Assembly (NCBI GenBank): GCA_030536575.1 | Contig: JAUNPS010000007.1 | Coordinates: 62,001 to 126,000, forward strand | Origin: Eubacteriales bacterium | Lineage (GTDB): Bacteria; Bacillota; Clostridia; Lachnospirales; Lachnospiraceae | Direction: 5' to 3' | DNA: 64,000 bases | Shown here: positions 18,216-26,976 of the stretch, piece after piece | Numbering within the stretch: the stretch's first letter is position 1 | Layout of the letters: every line of letters starts with the position of its first letter | The notes under the pieces: model-generated | The model's input: only the letters and a program-made list of their open reading frames with translations | The model's database searches: none | What the model was told of the DNA's origin: nothing | Program-made: the position numbers and the translations under genes

Positions 18216-19073
18216 TCAATCCTCCAATCTTTTCGACGCTTTTATCTGAAAAACCGAAATTCCCGCGATCAGGACGAACAGGAAAACGGCGATGGCTGAG
18301 GAATAGCCGAGCATATTGTTGCCAAAGGCCTGGGTCACGATGTTATAGGCAATGGTCTCGGTGGAGTAGCCCGGTCCTCCGTTCGTCAGAACCTTTACAA
18401 TGTCGTACTGACGCATTTCGGTCATGATGCTCATGATGACGCAGATCGTGATTCCCGGCGTGATCATTGGCAGGGTCACGTACCAGAATTGTTGTCTCGG
18501 ACTGCCGCCGTCGATCATACATGCTTCGTAAAGTTCCGTTGGCACGGTTTGCAGGTAGGCCAGATAAATGACCATATAAAATCCCACGGTCCGCCAGATT
18601 TCCACTACACATATGCTGATGATTGCATTGTGTGCATTTCCAATGAAATCATTCACCAGCCCAGACAAGCCCGCCCATTCCAGAAACGAATTCAGGATTC
18701 CTGTGTAGGATAAAATGCTCATCCACACGAAAGAAATGGCTACCGTGCTCAGAACATAGGGCAGGAAAAAAATGCTTCGGAACACCTTTGTCAGTTTTCC
18801 GCTCTGATTCAGCAGGATTGCCAGGGCAAGGCCGCCCACATTGACCACCACGCACACGCATACCGTGATTTTCACCGTATTTCCAAGAGCATTAAAAAAG
18901 CGCTTATCCGACAGCATTGCCAGATAATTTTTCACCCCCACGAAATGAAACTGGGCTGATATCCCGTTCCAGTCCGTCAGGCTCAGGAAAAAAGCGCCGA
19001 TAATCGGCACGATCAAAAGAATCGTATAAATCAGAAAAGCCGGTACTACAAAGAAAATGGATTTTCGTTTCAT
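18216..19073 (-). CDS. Sugar ABC transporter permease, MalF/UgpA type
   Basis: 285 aa with six membrane segments; it begins MKRKSIFFVVPAFLIYTILL. The EAA loop YEACMIDGGSPRQQFWYVTLP is near residue 190. It pairs with the MalG-type permease that follows 1 base later and with the binding protein upstream. Typical CUT1 permease length. Together these form the channel for an oligosaccharide, probably an alpha-galactoside because GH36 is in the same operon. Confidence 0.92.
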   Translation of the reverse strand: MKRKSIFFVVPAFLIYTILLIVPIIGAFFLSLTDWNGISAQFHFVGVKNYLAMLSDKRFFNALGNTVKITVCVCVVVNVGGLALAILLNQSGKLTKVFRSIFFLPYVLSTVAISFVWMSILSYTGILNSFLEWAGLSGLVNDFIGNAHNAIISICVVEIWRTVGFYMVIYLAYLQTVPTELYEACMIDGGSPRQQFWYVTLPMITPGITICVIMSIMTEMRQYDIVKVLTNGGPGYSTETIAYNIVTQAFGNNMLGYSSAIAVFLFVLIAGISVFQIKASKRLED

Positions 19074-19093
19074 GCTGTCTCACCTCATTTGAA

Positions 19094-19125
19094 AGGCGCA
19101 GCCATTTTGCGTTCTGACTGCGCCT
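19094..19125 (-). promoter_or_regulatory. Intra-operon hairpin after the binding-protein gene
   Basis: Perfect 8-bp arms AGGCGCAG / CTGCGCCT with a 16-base loop, between the binding-protein stop and the first permease. Hairpins here usually stabilise the upstream message so that more binding protein than permease is made. Confidence 0.6.
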
Positions 19126-19131
19126 GATTGT

Positions 19132-20394
19132 TTATCCTGCAAGCATTCTGGCGAATTCCGTATCCCAGGATTCCAGTTCGCTCATTACATCGGCTCCGGT
19201 GAAGACGTTCTGAAGCGATTTCCAGGTGTAGTCTTCGAAGCCGGAAGGCAGTTTGTAGTCGCCGACCACTTTTGTGATTTCCGGAACCACGTCCATTCCG
19301 TCATAATTGTTCCGGAATTCGGTCTGCAGGGTTCCCATTTCGTAGGTGACGGGTTCTTTTGTCACGGAGTAAACGCCGTCGGCCTGCAGGTAATAGCGGT
19401 ACAGATCTTCGTTTCCGCCGAGGACGTATTCACAGAAGGTAAAGGCTGCTTCTTTGTTTTCGCAGGTTTCGGATACGGCCCAGTAGCCCGGCATGGTGCA
19501 GTAGCTTTTCGCGCCGGTTGGCGTTGGCATCATAAAGGCGCCGAATTGGTCTTTGTATTCTTCGCTGGAATCAATGGTTGTCGCTGTCCAGGCGCCGTCC
19601 ATAAACATGGCTGCGCTGCCGCTCAGAAATTCCGCGCTGGCCTGAGTGTAGCTGAAGGACATGCTCCCTTTGTGGTAATAGCCCGCATTGATTAAATCCT
19701 GCCATTTCAGCAGCGTATTTTCAATAACCGGATCTGTCCAGGAAACTTCCCCTGCCAGAACTTGTTGGTTAAAATCCGGATACACGGCTTCAATTTCCGC
19801 GTTTGCAACGCCGCTCCAATAGCCGAAACTTGTCGCCCAACTGTCTGCCGCGCCTACGCCCATCAGCGGCGTGAAGCCTGCTTCGGTCAATTTTTCGCAG
19901 GTTTCCAGGAATTCGTCCCAGGTTTCCGGGGTTTTGGTAATTCCGGCATCGGCGAACTGTTGTTTGTTGTAGTAGACCTGGCTGCGGAGGGCGGTGTAGG
20001 CCGGGATCATGTTTTTACTTCCGTTGTTTGTCACAATGTAGCTGTCTTCGTATTTGGACAGGAGTTCTTCCGGGACTTCCGCGTAGACGCCTTCGATGTC
20101 GGCCAGGTCGACGGGGTCGATGTTAATGTCGGGCATGTTTCCGGCGGAGAGCATGGTTTTCAGGAATTGGGGGCGGGAGTCGCCGGCCATTAGGATTTTT
20201 TCGATTTTAATGTTCGGATGGTCCGCCTCGAAAGTGTCGATGATGTGTTGATAATAATCGGCTGTAAAGTTGTCGGTTTCGAAGACAGCCCAGGAAATGG
20301 TTACCGGAGCATTGTCCGCAAAAGCGTTCATGCTAAACAGCGATCCGAGAATAGCTGCTGCGCCGAGTGCAGCGAAACGTGTCTTTTTTCTCAT
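19132..20394 (-). CDS. Extracellular sugar-binding protein of ABC importer
   Basis: 420 aa, family 1 solute-binding protein. It has an N-terminal signal (FAALGAAAILGSLFSMNAFA) with a signal peptidase I type site and no lipobox cysteine, which is unusual for a Gram-positive binding protein. Mature domain features include TISWAVFETDNFTADYYQHI, QVYYNKQQFADAGI and an aromatic-rich C-terminus. GGGAGG precedes the ATG. It heads the seven-gene operon 20394-10981 and has its own sigma-A promoter. Ligand likely an alpha-galactoside, judged from the GH36 gene at the end of the operon. Confidence 0.92.
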   Translation of the reverse strand: MRKKTRFAALGAAAILGSLFSMNAFADNAPVTISWAVFETDNFTADYYQHIIDTFEADHPNIKIEKILMAGDSRPQFLKTMLSAGNMPDINIDPVDLADIEGVYAEVPEELLSKYEDSYIVTNNGSKNMIPAYTALRSQVYYNKQQFADAGITKTPETWDEFLETCEKLTEAGFTPLMGVGAADSWATSFGYWSGVANAEIEAVYPDFNQQVLAGEVSWTDPVIENTLLKWQDLINAGYYHKGSMSFSYTQASAEFLSGSAAMFMDGAWTATTIDSSEEYKDQFGAFMMPTPTGAKSYCTMPGYWAVSETCENKEAAFTFCEYVLGGNEDLYRYYLQADGVYSVTKEPVTYEMGTLQTEFRNNYDGMDVVPEITKVVGDYKLPSGFEDYTWKSLQNVFTGADVMSELESWDTEFARMLAG

Positions 20395-20423
20395 GTGAAA
20401 ACCTCCCTTTTTTTGATATATTT

Positions 20424-20452
20424 AGGATAGCATTCGGGTGGTTTTGCGACAA
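20424..20452 (-). promoter_or_regulatory. Promoter of the alpha-galactoside operon
   Basis: On the minus strand TTGTCG (20447-20452), a 17-base spacer and TATCCT (20424-20429) lie about 30 bases upstream of the binding-protein start. Confidence 0.6.
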
Positions 20453-20491
20453 GTTTAAATAATGTAGATAATTCTCTGATTTTATACAATG

Positions 20492-20530
20492 AAAAAGGGA
20501 GTGGAGTCCGTTTTCATGGATTCCATTCCC
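20492..20530 (-). terminator. Terminator downstream of the nitrite/sulfite reductase
   Basis: A 13-bp stem with G-T pairs (GGGAGTGGAGTCC / GGATTCCATTCCC) followed on the minus strand by TTTTT. It stands 265 bases after the reductase stop, and the space between holds a small direct repeat but no gene. Confidence 0.65.
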
Positions 20531-20572
20531 TATTCGAGTTTTTGGTTTTGGCCGCAACGTGGCGCTGAAATG

Positions 20573-20728
20573 TCCGCCTAGGGCGGAGTCATATGCTCCT
20601 TATTGTGACAGGCGCGGCGGATGATTACCTGGCGTGCTCGGACTCAGATACTCTTCCCTCCTGCGGACGGGCGCGGCGGATGACCTTCAGGAATGGCCTC
20701 ACGGCTCTTCTCTTCGCTGTATGGCTCA
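20573..20728. repeat. Hairpin and degenerate 59-bp direct repeat
   Basis: TCCGCC/GGCGGA forms a tight hairpin at 20573-20587. The 14-mer GGCGCGGCGGATGA occurs at 20611 and 20670, 59 bases apart, with weaker similarity around it. No gene is seen between 20531 and 20794. Confidence 0.5.
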
Positions 20729-20794
20729 CACCGACGCGGCTTTTTCTGCTATATCTGGCGCTTCACTCCAGGCTTCCACCCGCCTGCCGAACTT

Positions 20795-22345
20795 TTATGC
20801 CAGGTACGCCGCAGCTATTTTTTCTAACCCTTCCGGATTCGCCGCTTTCCACGCGTCAAAATCCATTCCGTTTTCTGCGACTGTTTTCCCCAGCTCTACC
20901 AGGAAATCCGGAATATTTTCTTCCAGAATCACGCCCATCTCCTGGCCCATCGTTTCCTGGCCCTGCACTTCGCTTCCATTCAGGTACAACATATACGCCG
21001 AACGCGCTTTTCCGTCCACACTCTTCGACGCGCCGCGGAAGCCCAGCGCCCCCGTCTGATGCGTCCCGCAGGAAGACGGACACCCCGAAATATGGATCTG
21101 GGGCAATGCACCATCCGGCAGATCTGCTTCCCGCACCTTCGCTACACAGCTCGCCAGCAGACCTTGAGAATCCCGAAGCCCCACCTGGCAAATCGTAGCG
21201 CCGATGCAGCTTACCGAGGTTTCAAACAGGCTCGCAGCACTGTCCTTCTCTGTCAATGCTGCAATCCGTTCCGCCTCGCTCCCAGTCAGATTAATGAGAT
21301 AAGCCGTCTCGTCCGGCGACAGACGCATTTCCGCCTCCGAAATCTCCTGCAATGCGTCTGCCAGTTCGCAGAACATTTCCGGGGACGGCTGGCCGCCAAT
21401 CGGATGCCATACTACCGTATACAGTCCCGGCTGTTTCTGCTCCAGAATGCGCGGGCCACCGGCTGTCGTCCCGTCACCGCTCTTTGCAATCTTCGTCTCC
21501 TCCGCATGGATCGTCAGATCCTCGCCGGAATCAAAAACTTCCTGTAATTTCTCCTGATAGGCCTTCGCGTAATTCTCCGCGCCGCCTAAAATTTCCTGCA
21601 TATAGCGGGTACGGGCTTTTCCTCTATTTTCATAGTTTCCGTAAGCGCGGAACGTCAACCACATTGCTTTCACATAATATAAAATGTTCTCCGGCTCCAC
21701 CGCTTCCGCGACTTTTACGCCGAAACGCGGATTATTTCCCAGACCGCCCGCACTGTATACATCGAACTTTCCATCTTCTCTGGCCACAAATCCCAGATCC
21801 CGGTAAGTCGCATGAGTCAGGTTTTTCGGCGAATTTGAAAAGCCGACTTTCAGCTTCCGGGGCATTTTCTCCGCTTTTATGAAGTTCATCAGGTATTCCC
21901 CAGCCAGCTTCGCCCAGGACTGTACGTCGAAATATTCTTCCTTTTCCACGCCGGAGAGCGGGGAGCACATCACATTGCGCGGAAAATCACCGCCGCCGCC
22001 CATGGTCACGATTCCGGCGTCCAGCGCTTTTTCCATGATCTCGCAGACGGCTTCCTGGCCCAGGTTATGGAGCTGGATCGTCTGGCAGGTGGTGAAGTGG
22101 ACTTTATTCACGTTGTATTTCCGGATCGCATCCGCCGTAAAGGCCAGTTTTTCCTTTGTCACGCATCCGGCGGGCATGCGGAGACGGAGCATGCTGGCTT
22201 CGCCGCCTTTCTGGGCGTAGCTTCCGTAGAGGCCGGAAAAGCCTTTGTATTCCATTTTTTTCAGTTCACCGGCGTAGAATGCGGCTGTTTTCTCGCGGAA
22301 TGCGGCGAGATCCGGTTTCCAGCTTTGGGGATCGATGATGTTCAT
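20795..22345 (-). CDS. Siroheme nitrite/sulfite reductase family protein
   Basis: 516 aa, the usual length of ferredoxin-type nitrite/sulfite reductases. Two half domains are visible: a ferrodoxin-like half with MLRLRMPAGCVTKEKL and HFTTCQTIQLHNLG, and a 4Fe-4S/siroheme half. The cluster cysteines are Cys380 and Cys386 (SCIGATICQVG) and Cys422 and Cys426 (SGCPSSCG), spaced as in the family. Arg-rich siroheme contacts such as GGGGDFPRNVMCSPLSG are present. It is monocistronic with its own promoter. Six-electron reduction of nitrite or sulfite is the family reaction; which one is used is not decided by the sequence, and no siroheme or electron-donor gene is nearby. Confidence 0.9.
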   Translation of the reverse strand: MNIIDPQSWKPDLAAFREKTAAFYAGELKKMEYKGFSGLYGSYAQKGGEASMLRLRMPAGCVTKEKLAFTADAIRKYNVNKVHFTTCQTIQLHNLGQEAVCEIMEKALDAGIVTMGGGGDFPRNVMCSPLSGVEKEEYFDVQSWAKLAGEYLMNFIKAEKMPRKLKVGFSNSPKNLTHATYRDLGFVAREDGKFDVYSAGGLGNNPRFGVKVAEAVEPENILYYVKAMWLTFRAYGNYENRGKARTRYMQEILGGAENYAKAYQEKLQEVFDSGEDLTIHAEETKIAKSGDGTTAGGPRILEQKQPGLYTVVWHPIGGQPSPEMFCELADALQEISEAEMRLSPDETAYLINLTGSEAERIAALTEKDSAASLFETSVSCIGATICQVGLRDSQGLLASCVAKVREADLPDGALPQIHISGCPSSCGTHQTGALGFRGASKSVDGKARSAYMLYLNGSEVQGQETMGQEMGVILEENIPDFLVELGKTVAENGMDFDAWKAANPEGLEKIAAAYLA

Positions 22346-22406
22346 TCTGGTTTTCCTTCTTTCTTAGTCTGTAATCAAAACCGCGCGGGGTTGTTTTCCG
22401 CTAAAC

Positions 22407-22434
22407 ATTATAGCATAGATTTTTTTGAATGCAA
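22407..22434 (-). promoter_or_regulatory. Promoter of the nitrite/sulfite reductase gene
   Basis: Minus strand: TTGCAT (22429-22434), 16-base spacer ending TGC (extended -10) and TATAAT (22407-22412), 62 bases before the start codon. Confidence 0.7.
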
Positions 22435-22501
22435 TTGGAATCTCGTGGCGATTCTGCCAGGCGGTGCCTGAAGCGTGGGTATCTTATCCGCGTCCAACCT
22501 C

Positions 22502-23467
22502 TTACTCTTCCTCCAGCGGAACATAGTCCTCCGGAACTTCGATGCCGAGCTTTTCGCAGAGCGTTTTATTATAGCGTTTCGTAAAATCCTCCGCATATGC
22601 AACCGGCATCTCGGAAATCTCTTCTCCATCCTCCAGGATACGCACGGCCATTTCCCCCGTGAGATATCCGAGTTCATAATAATCGATCGACAAGGTAGCG
22701 ACGCCGCACACCTTGCACGTACTTTCTTCCCCTGCAATCACCGGAATTCCTTCCGGCACGCAGATATTCGCAATCAGCTCCGCATTCGACGCCACGGTAT
22801 TATCCGTCGGCACATAGAGGACGTTACATTCCGCCGCTGCGTTCGACGTAACGGAAAAAATATCATTCGAATCCGAAAATGCATAGGCCTCACAGGCATA
22901 GCCCAGCGCCTTCAATTCTTCCTGTACCACGTCGATCTGGTACTGCGAATTCGGCTCGGCCGAGCAGTAGACCAGTCCGACCTTTTGCGCGTCCGGGAAC
23001 AGCTCTTTTACCATCGCGGCCTGTTCCGCCAGTGGCGCCAGGTCTGAAGTGCCGGAAATATTCCCGCCCACCGTGCCGTCAAAGTTCTCCAACTGAAGCG
23101 CCGCCCCGTATTCCGTAACCGACGTCCCCAGAATCGGGATATCCGTCGTCGCTGTCGCGGCAGTCTGCAAAGAAGCCGTGGCATTCGCCAGAATTAAATC
23201 CACTTCTTTCGCCACCAAGCTGTTCACAACCGTCGTGCAGGTCGCATAGTCTCCCTGCGCATTTTCCTCTACGAACGTCACGCGCTCTCCGAGCGCTTCC
23301 GTCAGCGCATCCTTGAAGCCCTGCGCCGCGCTGTCCAGCGCCTGGTGCTGTACAAACTGGCAGATTCCCACCGTAAAATCCTCCTCTTCCTCCGCATTGC
23401 CCGTCAAACCGAAAATGCCTGTCAGCATTCCGGCCGCGGCAAGTAATACGGCCATTCGTTTTTTCAT
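22502..23467 (-). CDS. TrpX-like ABC transporter substrate-binding protein, orphan
   Basis: 321 aa from ATG 23467, which is 8 bases after AGGAGG; an ATG two codons earlier is too close to the ribosome site. Signal peptide MAVLLAAAGMLTGIFGLTGNA. The mature part belongs to the PF04392 (ABC_sub_bind, TrpX/YtlA-like) group, with VGICQFVQHQALDSAAQGF, LILANATASLQTA, IPILGTSVTEYGAAL and VGLVYCSAEPNS. The family binds aromatic amino acids or similar small ligands. The usual permease and ATPase partners are absent on both sides. A truncated duplicate of its 5' end lies directly upstream (see 23486). Confidence 0.88.
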   Translation of the reverse strand: MKKRMAVLLAAAGMLTGIFGLTGNAEEEEDFTVGICQFVQHQALDSAAQGFKDALTEALGERVTFVEENAQGDYATCTTVVNSLVAKEVDLILANATASLQTAATATTDIPILGTSVTEYGAALQLENFDGTVGGNISGTSDLAPLAEQAAMVKELFPDAQKVGLVYCSAEPNSQYQIDVVQEELKALGYACEAYAFSDSNDIFSVTSNAAAECNVLYVPTDNTVASNAELIANICVPEGIPVIAGEESTCKVCGVATLSIDYYELGYLTGEMAVRILEDGEEISEMPVAYAEDFTKRYNKTLCEKLGIEVPEDYVPLEEE

Positions 23468-23790
23468 ACTCATTCCCTCCTTGTATTACTCTTGTTTAAA
23501 GTTGTCTTGGCTCTCCACGCCGCGCGCATTTTCCTCTACAAACGTCACGCGCTCTCCGAGTGCTTCCGTCAGCGCGTCCTTGAAACCCTGCGCCGCGCTG
23601 TCCAGCGCCTGGTGCTGTACAAACTGGCAGATTCCTACCGTAAAATTCTCCTCTTCCTCCGCATTGCCCGTCAAACCGAAAATGCCTGTCAGCATTCCGG
23701 CCGCGGCAAGTAATACGGCCATTCGTTTTTTCATACTCATTCCCTCCTTGTATGATCCTTATTTAAGGTTGTCTTGGCTCTCCACGCCGC
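23257..23790 (-). repeat. 267-bp tandem duplication covering the 5' end of the trpX-like gene
   Basis: Two near-identical copies, 23257-23523 and 23524-23790, join at a GCGC microhomology. Each contains a leader, the ribosome site and about 70 codons. A handful of substitutions separate them, so the event is recent but not new. Confidence 0.9.
23486..23734 (-). pseudogene. Truncated duplicate of the trpX-like gene start
   Basis: 82 codons from ATG 23734. It repeats the signal peptide and the first mature residues (ENFTVGICQFVQHQALDSAA) of the gene at 22502 and then runs into the duplicated leader, ending with RGVESQDNFKQE. It keeps its own ribosome site, so a secreted fragment could still be made. 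It is best read as a by-product of the 267-bp tandem duplication and not as a functional binding protein. Confidence 0.85.
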
Positions 23791-23849
23791 GCGTTCTCAG
23801 CCTTGGCCATTCCGGCCACGTCCCCGCGGAACATGCGCCTTTCCAGCGC

Positions 23850-24128
23850 CTACACCAACTTTTCTCCTTCTTTCCACTCCTCGCTCTTCTCTTCATACCG
23901 GCTGTTCAGCCATGCAATGGCCGCATCCAGCCCCTCCGCATCAAAAGAAAACATGGCGGAAACCTTCTTTTCCTCCGGCGTCTTATCAAAACAGTACGGC
24001 CCCGAAAAGACCGTCGCGCGCAGTTCGTCTCCCGCCTTTTCCAGACGGTACTGCATGCCCTGATAGCTTCCTGTGAAACGTTCTTTTTTCAGGAAGGGCA
24101 GGGACATAATGGCTTTTATTTCAATCAT
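23850..24128 (-). CDS. Small conserved protein of unknown function
   Basis: 92 aa with GGAGG 7 bases before ATG 24128. Begins MIEIKAIMSLPFLKKERFTG and ends with an acidic/lysine-rich tail. It has a mixed alpha/beta pattern, no signal peptide, no membrane segment and no cysteine cluster. I do not recognise a named family. Codon use and G+C match the neighbours, which supports a real resident gene. It is separated from both neighbours and probably has its own transcript. Confidence 0.65.
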   Translation of the reverse strand: MIEIKAIMSLPFLKKERFTGSYQGMQYRLEKAGDELRATVFSGPYCFDKTPEEKKVSAMFSFDAEGLDAAIAWLNSRYEEKSEEWKEGEKLV

Positions 24129-24215
24129 TACGGTTCCTCCGATCTGGCTTTAGTATACCTGATTTGGTTGGAAAATACAATGAATCCATTCCGGAAAGCT
24201 TAAGTAAATTTACAA

Positions 24216-24296
24216 TTTACGCAAGCGCATAATGCTTTAAAAATAAACTTTTTCCCATAATCTTTTGCGTAAACCTTGCGTAAAATCTTGCGTAAA
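24216..24296. repeat. Repeated TTTACGCAA motifs downstream of the AlbA_2 gene
   Basis: TTGCGTAAA occurs at 24265, 24276 and 24288 (spacing 11 and 12), and the inverted form TTTACGCAA at 24216. The motifs start 7 bases after the AlbA_2 gene stop. They may be iterons for a DNA-binding protein or slipped-strand repeats. Confidence 0.7.
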
Positions 24297-24302
24297 TTTC
24301 AT

Positions 24303-26015
24303 TTACTTACTCAAAATCCACTCATTTTTCTGCTGATTGCTTGTACTTGGTTTAATTACCTTTGCCCGTTTCAACGATGCCAGCAAATTTCCAATCTTAT
24401 ATTCTTTCTGTTGATCCGATAATGCCTCCGGAAGCTTCTCCCATAAAAGTGCCCGGATATCTTTTTTTCTGGCGCTGTGATAGACCTCCAGATATTGCAC
24501 AATCAGATCCTTATAATACTGATCGTCAAATCCCTTATTCTTAATATATTGCGCGCTATTATCTATGCTCTTCGCTACCGCGGAAGATAAATACAAATTG
24601 GACATCTTTCCTTCCACTAATTTTAACTTACGTAAGTAGTCCACACTTTCCTTAGACAACTTTCTCCCCTTCTGAACCTGATCGAGCAGAAATACCGTCT
24701 GCAAATCCAGATTCGGGTTATCATACAAAATGTGCATATAATTTTCATTTAATGTCTTTCCATATATGGTAACTGCTACCTGGCTTTCATTTGACAAATC
24801 ATAGTCTGGCATGGGAAAATATTTTTCTTTCTGAATACGGAAAACTTTCCGAATCCCCATCGTTGCTGTATCAATCATACACAGCTTATTCATCGTTTCC
24901 GCTAACAGCTGGTTTCGGTAAAACGGCGGATTATAACTGACTTCCAATACGGCTTTAATATCCCTTGGTAAAAAATCGCCGGGATTCGTAATTTTAATCC
25001 GATCCTCGAATTCATTAATATAAATCCGTCCGCCTAACTGATAATTCGAATGAGCAATACAATTGTTCAGCAACTCTCTTAGAAGCCACATATTATACTG
25101 TTGTGTTTCTTCAGGAAAAAGTGTCATCTGATTTGGCATATAACGATATTTTAAATTACGAATCCTTAAAAATATTTTATCAATCACGTTTATAAACGGA
25201 ATCGTATAAAGCTCATAATCGAGATCCTTTCCATCCGCACCGTAAAGCCTCCACATCATAGTCGGCGGACTTGCAAAAAGGTAATCATAATCCGGATTTC
25301 CCAGAAGAAGCATCGCAGCGGCTGTCAGTTTTCCGCCAATCATCAATTTTAATTTTGTCAGAAACTGTTCATCTGTCATATGATCTATTTCTTTTGAAAT
25401 ATATTCCTTATTCATTTTTTCCTTATATTTCTGCCTGGCGATTGCAACTGCTTCCTTATCCAAACATTCACAGGTTGCTCCGTTTAGCAGCTGTTTCGAC
25501 CAATCCTGCCTCGTCTGGGATCGAATCATATCAATCTTAAACTGCGGAAGAGCAAGCAGGCTTTCTCCCGCACGTGCATAATAGTTTCCTTTCCAGCCGG
25601 TTGGAATACCCGTGACTGCCGCCGGAATCTGAAACATCAGGACACGATATGTTCTTCCGTCCACAATTGGCGTCAGCTCTATAATATCAATAAATGAAAT
25701 CTCACCCGTCGTACCTCTTGCCACTTCGTATTTGAAACGTTCCAGATTTCCTTCTCCCTGTTTAAAATTGGTTCCTACGATATGGCGGACTTTTCCCTTT
25801 TCACTGACTCCAAGAATAAACCAGCCAAATTGCTGATGTTTTAAATTTGCCTCGTTGCTGATCGCCGAAAAATATCTTCCTGCTTTATCGGTATCGTACT
25901 GACCTTTGGCTTCTTTAAATTCTACAATTTCAAATTCCCAGCGTTCTATAAGACTTTCCAGTATCTCGTAATACTGTACGCTCGGATCTGTTAAGGAATA
26001 TTCAAAATATTTCAT
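24303..26015 (-). CDS. AlbA_2/RecG-like ATP-binding regulator
   Basis: 570 aa from ATG 26015; a TTG two codons earlier (26021) lies at better spacing from AGGAGG and is an alternative. The N-terminal part (about 25-150) fits the AlbA_2/Schlafen-type DNA-binding domain (EIVEFKEAKGQ, FGWFILGVSEKGKV, YYARAGESLLAL). The C-terminal part (about 290-450) fits HATPase_c_4 of RecG-like proteins (LLRELLNNCIAHSNYQ, IKITNPGDFLP, NQLLAETMNKL). A winged-helix tail follows. The gene is far more AT-rich than its surroundings, suggesting horizontal transfer. Such proteins are often found in defence or mobile contexts, but no partner gene is present here. Confidence 0.8.
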   Translation of the reverse strand: MKYFEYSLTDPSVQYYEILESLIERWEFEIVEFKEAKGQYDTDKAGRYFSAISNEANLKHQQFGWFILGVSEKGKVRHIVGTNFKQGEGNLERFKYEVARGTTGEISFIDIIELTPIVDGRTYRVLMFQIPAAVTGIPTGWKGNYYARAGESLLALPQFKIDMIRSQTRQDWSKQLLNGATCECLDKEAVAIARQKYKEKMNKEYISKEIDHMTDEQFLTKLKLMIGGKLTAAAMLLLGNPDYDYLFASPPTMMWRLYGADGKDLDYELYTIPFINVIDKIFLRIRNLKYRYMPNQMTLFPEETQQYNMWLLRELLNNCIAHSNYQLGGRIYINEFEDRIKITNPGDFLPRDIKAVLEVSYNPPFYRNQLLAETMNKLCMIDTATMGIRKVFRIQKEKYFPMPDYDLSNESQVAVTIYGKTLNENYMHILYDNPNLDLQTVFLLDQVQKGRKLSKESVDYLRKLKLVEGKMSNLYLSSAVAKSIDNSAQYIKNKGFDDQYYKDLIVQYLEVYHSARKKDIRALLWEKLPEALSDQQKEYKIGNLLASLKRAKVIKPSTSNQQKNEWILSK

Positions 26016-26124
26016 ACGCAATGCTCTCTCGCTCCTCCTGATATGCTTATGGTAGCATGTTTTTTCTACAGTCACAAGAAATATTTTCAGACAAGTTTCT
26101 TATCTCCTCTCCATTTACATCCTT

Positions 26125-26154
26125 CAAAAAACAGCAGATGCTTCGCACATCTGC
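26125..26154 (-). terminator. Terminator of the sigma/anti-sigma operon
   Basis: Perfect GCAGATG/CATCTGC stem with a 7-base loop, then TGTTTTTT on the minus strand, 37 bases after the DUF4367 gene stop. Confidence 0.85.
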
Positions 26155-26190
26155 AAAGCACCTGCCATCTGTTACCATAACAAAGCTTTC

Positions 26191-26976
26191 TTATCTCCCA
26201 AACGCAACCTCTTCCGCCATCTCAAACATCGTCTCCGCATCCAGCCCCACATCAAGTCCGCTTATGGAATAATCCATCCCGTCATCGACCCACATAACAC
26301 AATAATGCGTTGTATATTCCACATCGTCGCCATAGGAAATCTTCAGCTTCCCAGCTTCCACATCTTTCCGATCCTGCTCCGTAAGGTAGTCTCTTCCGTC
26401 CTCCGGCACAACCTTGTATCGCTGACAACTGTACTGAAAACGGATACCATTTACCTCTTTCACCGTCAACGACGTGCCCGTGCTCTCTTCCATATGCGGC
26501 CGGATCACCAGATTCACCTTTTTCGCGCCGGACTGATAGTTGATGCTGATGGTCTGAACTTTATAAATCGTGTTTCCGTCTGTGTCGACGCCCTCATCCT
26601 GGCCGGTCGACGCGCCTGTGAAAGTAAATCCATTCGAAAAAGCTTCTACTGCCTTCCAGTTCCCTTCTCTGGAAGCCAGCTTCTTCTCCAGCTTTTCGTA
26701 GCTGCGAATCTGCACCGGGCCGGTTCCTCCATTTACGTAGGCAATCGAGCCGTTTCCGGCCGCAAACGCACTTCCGACTCCCAGACAGCACACCGCCGCA
26801 CAAATCGCCAAAACCTTCACTCTTTTATGTCTCATAAACATTCCCTCCTCATTTTTCTGCTCCGCACCGACCCGCACCTGGCGCAGTACCTGTCTGCTCC
26901 ATACTTCCGATACCGGAACCTCCTCTGCCTGCTGCCGCAGACATGCCTTTAAATTCCTGTCAAATTCTCCGCTCAT
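26191..26976 (-). CDS. DUF4367 anti-sigma-type membrane protein
   Basis: 261 aa from ATG 26976, which has GGAGG 8 bases upstream; a longer in-frame reading would lie within the sigma gene. A short cytoplasmic N-terminus (1-48) precedes one membrane segment (VKVLAICAAVCCLGVGSAFA) and an extracytoplasmic DUF4367-like domain (about 80-261, GNWKAVEAFSNGFTF, YCVMWVDDGMDYSISGLDVG). It overlaps the sigma gene by 17 bases. By analogy with similar pairs it probably holds or senses for the sigma factor. It lacks the usual zinc-binding anti-sigma motif, so the mode of inhibition is uncertain. Confidence 0.8.
   Translation of the reverse strand: MSGEFDRNLKACLRQQAEEVPVSEVWSRQVLRQVRVGAEQKNEEGMFMRHKRVKVLAICAAVCCLGVGSAFAAGNGSIAYVNGGTGPVQIRSYEKLEKKLASREGNWKAVEAFSNGFTFTGASTGQDEGVDTDGNTIYKVQTISINYQSGAKKVNLVIRPHMEESTGTSLTVKEVNGIRFQYSCQRYKVVPEDGRDYLTEQDRKDVEAGKLKISYGDDVEYTTHYCVMWVDDGMDYSISGLDVGLDAETMFEMAEEVAFGR

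Noticed and set aside
23486-23734. An independent second binding-protein gene
   Set aside because: It is a copy of only the first 70 codons and ends in the duplicated leader.
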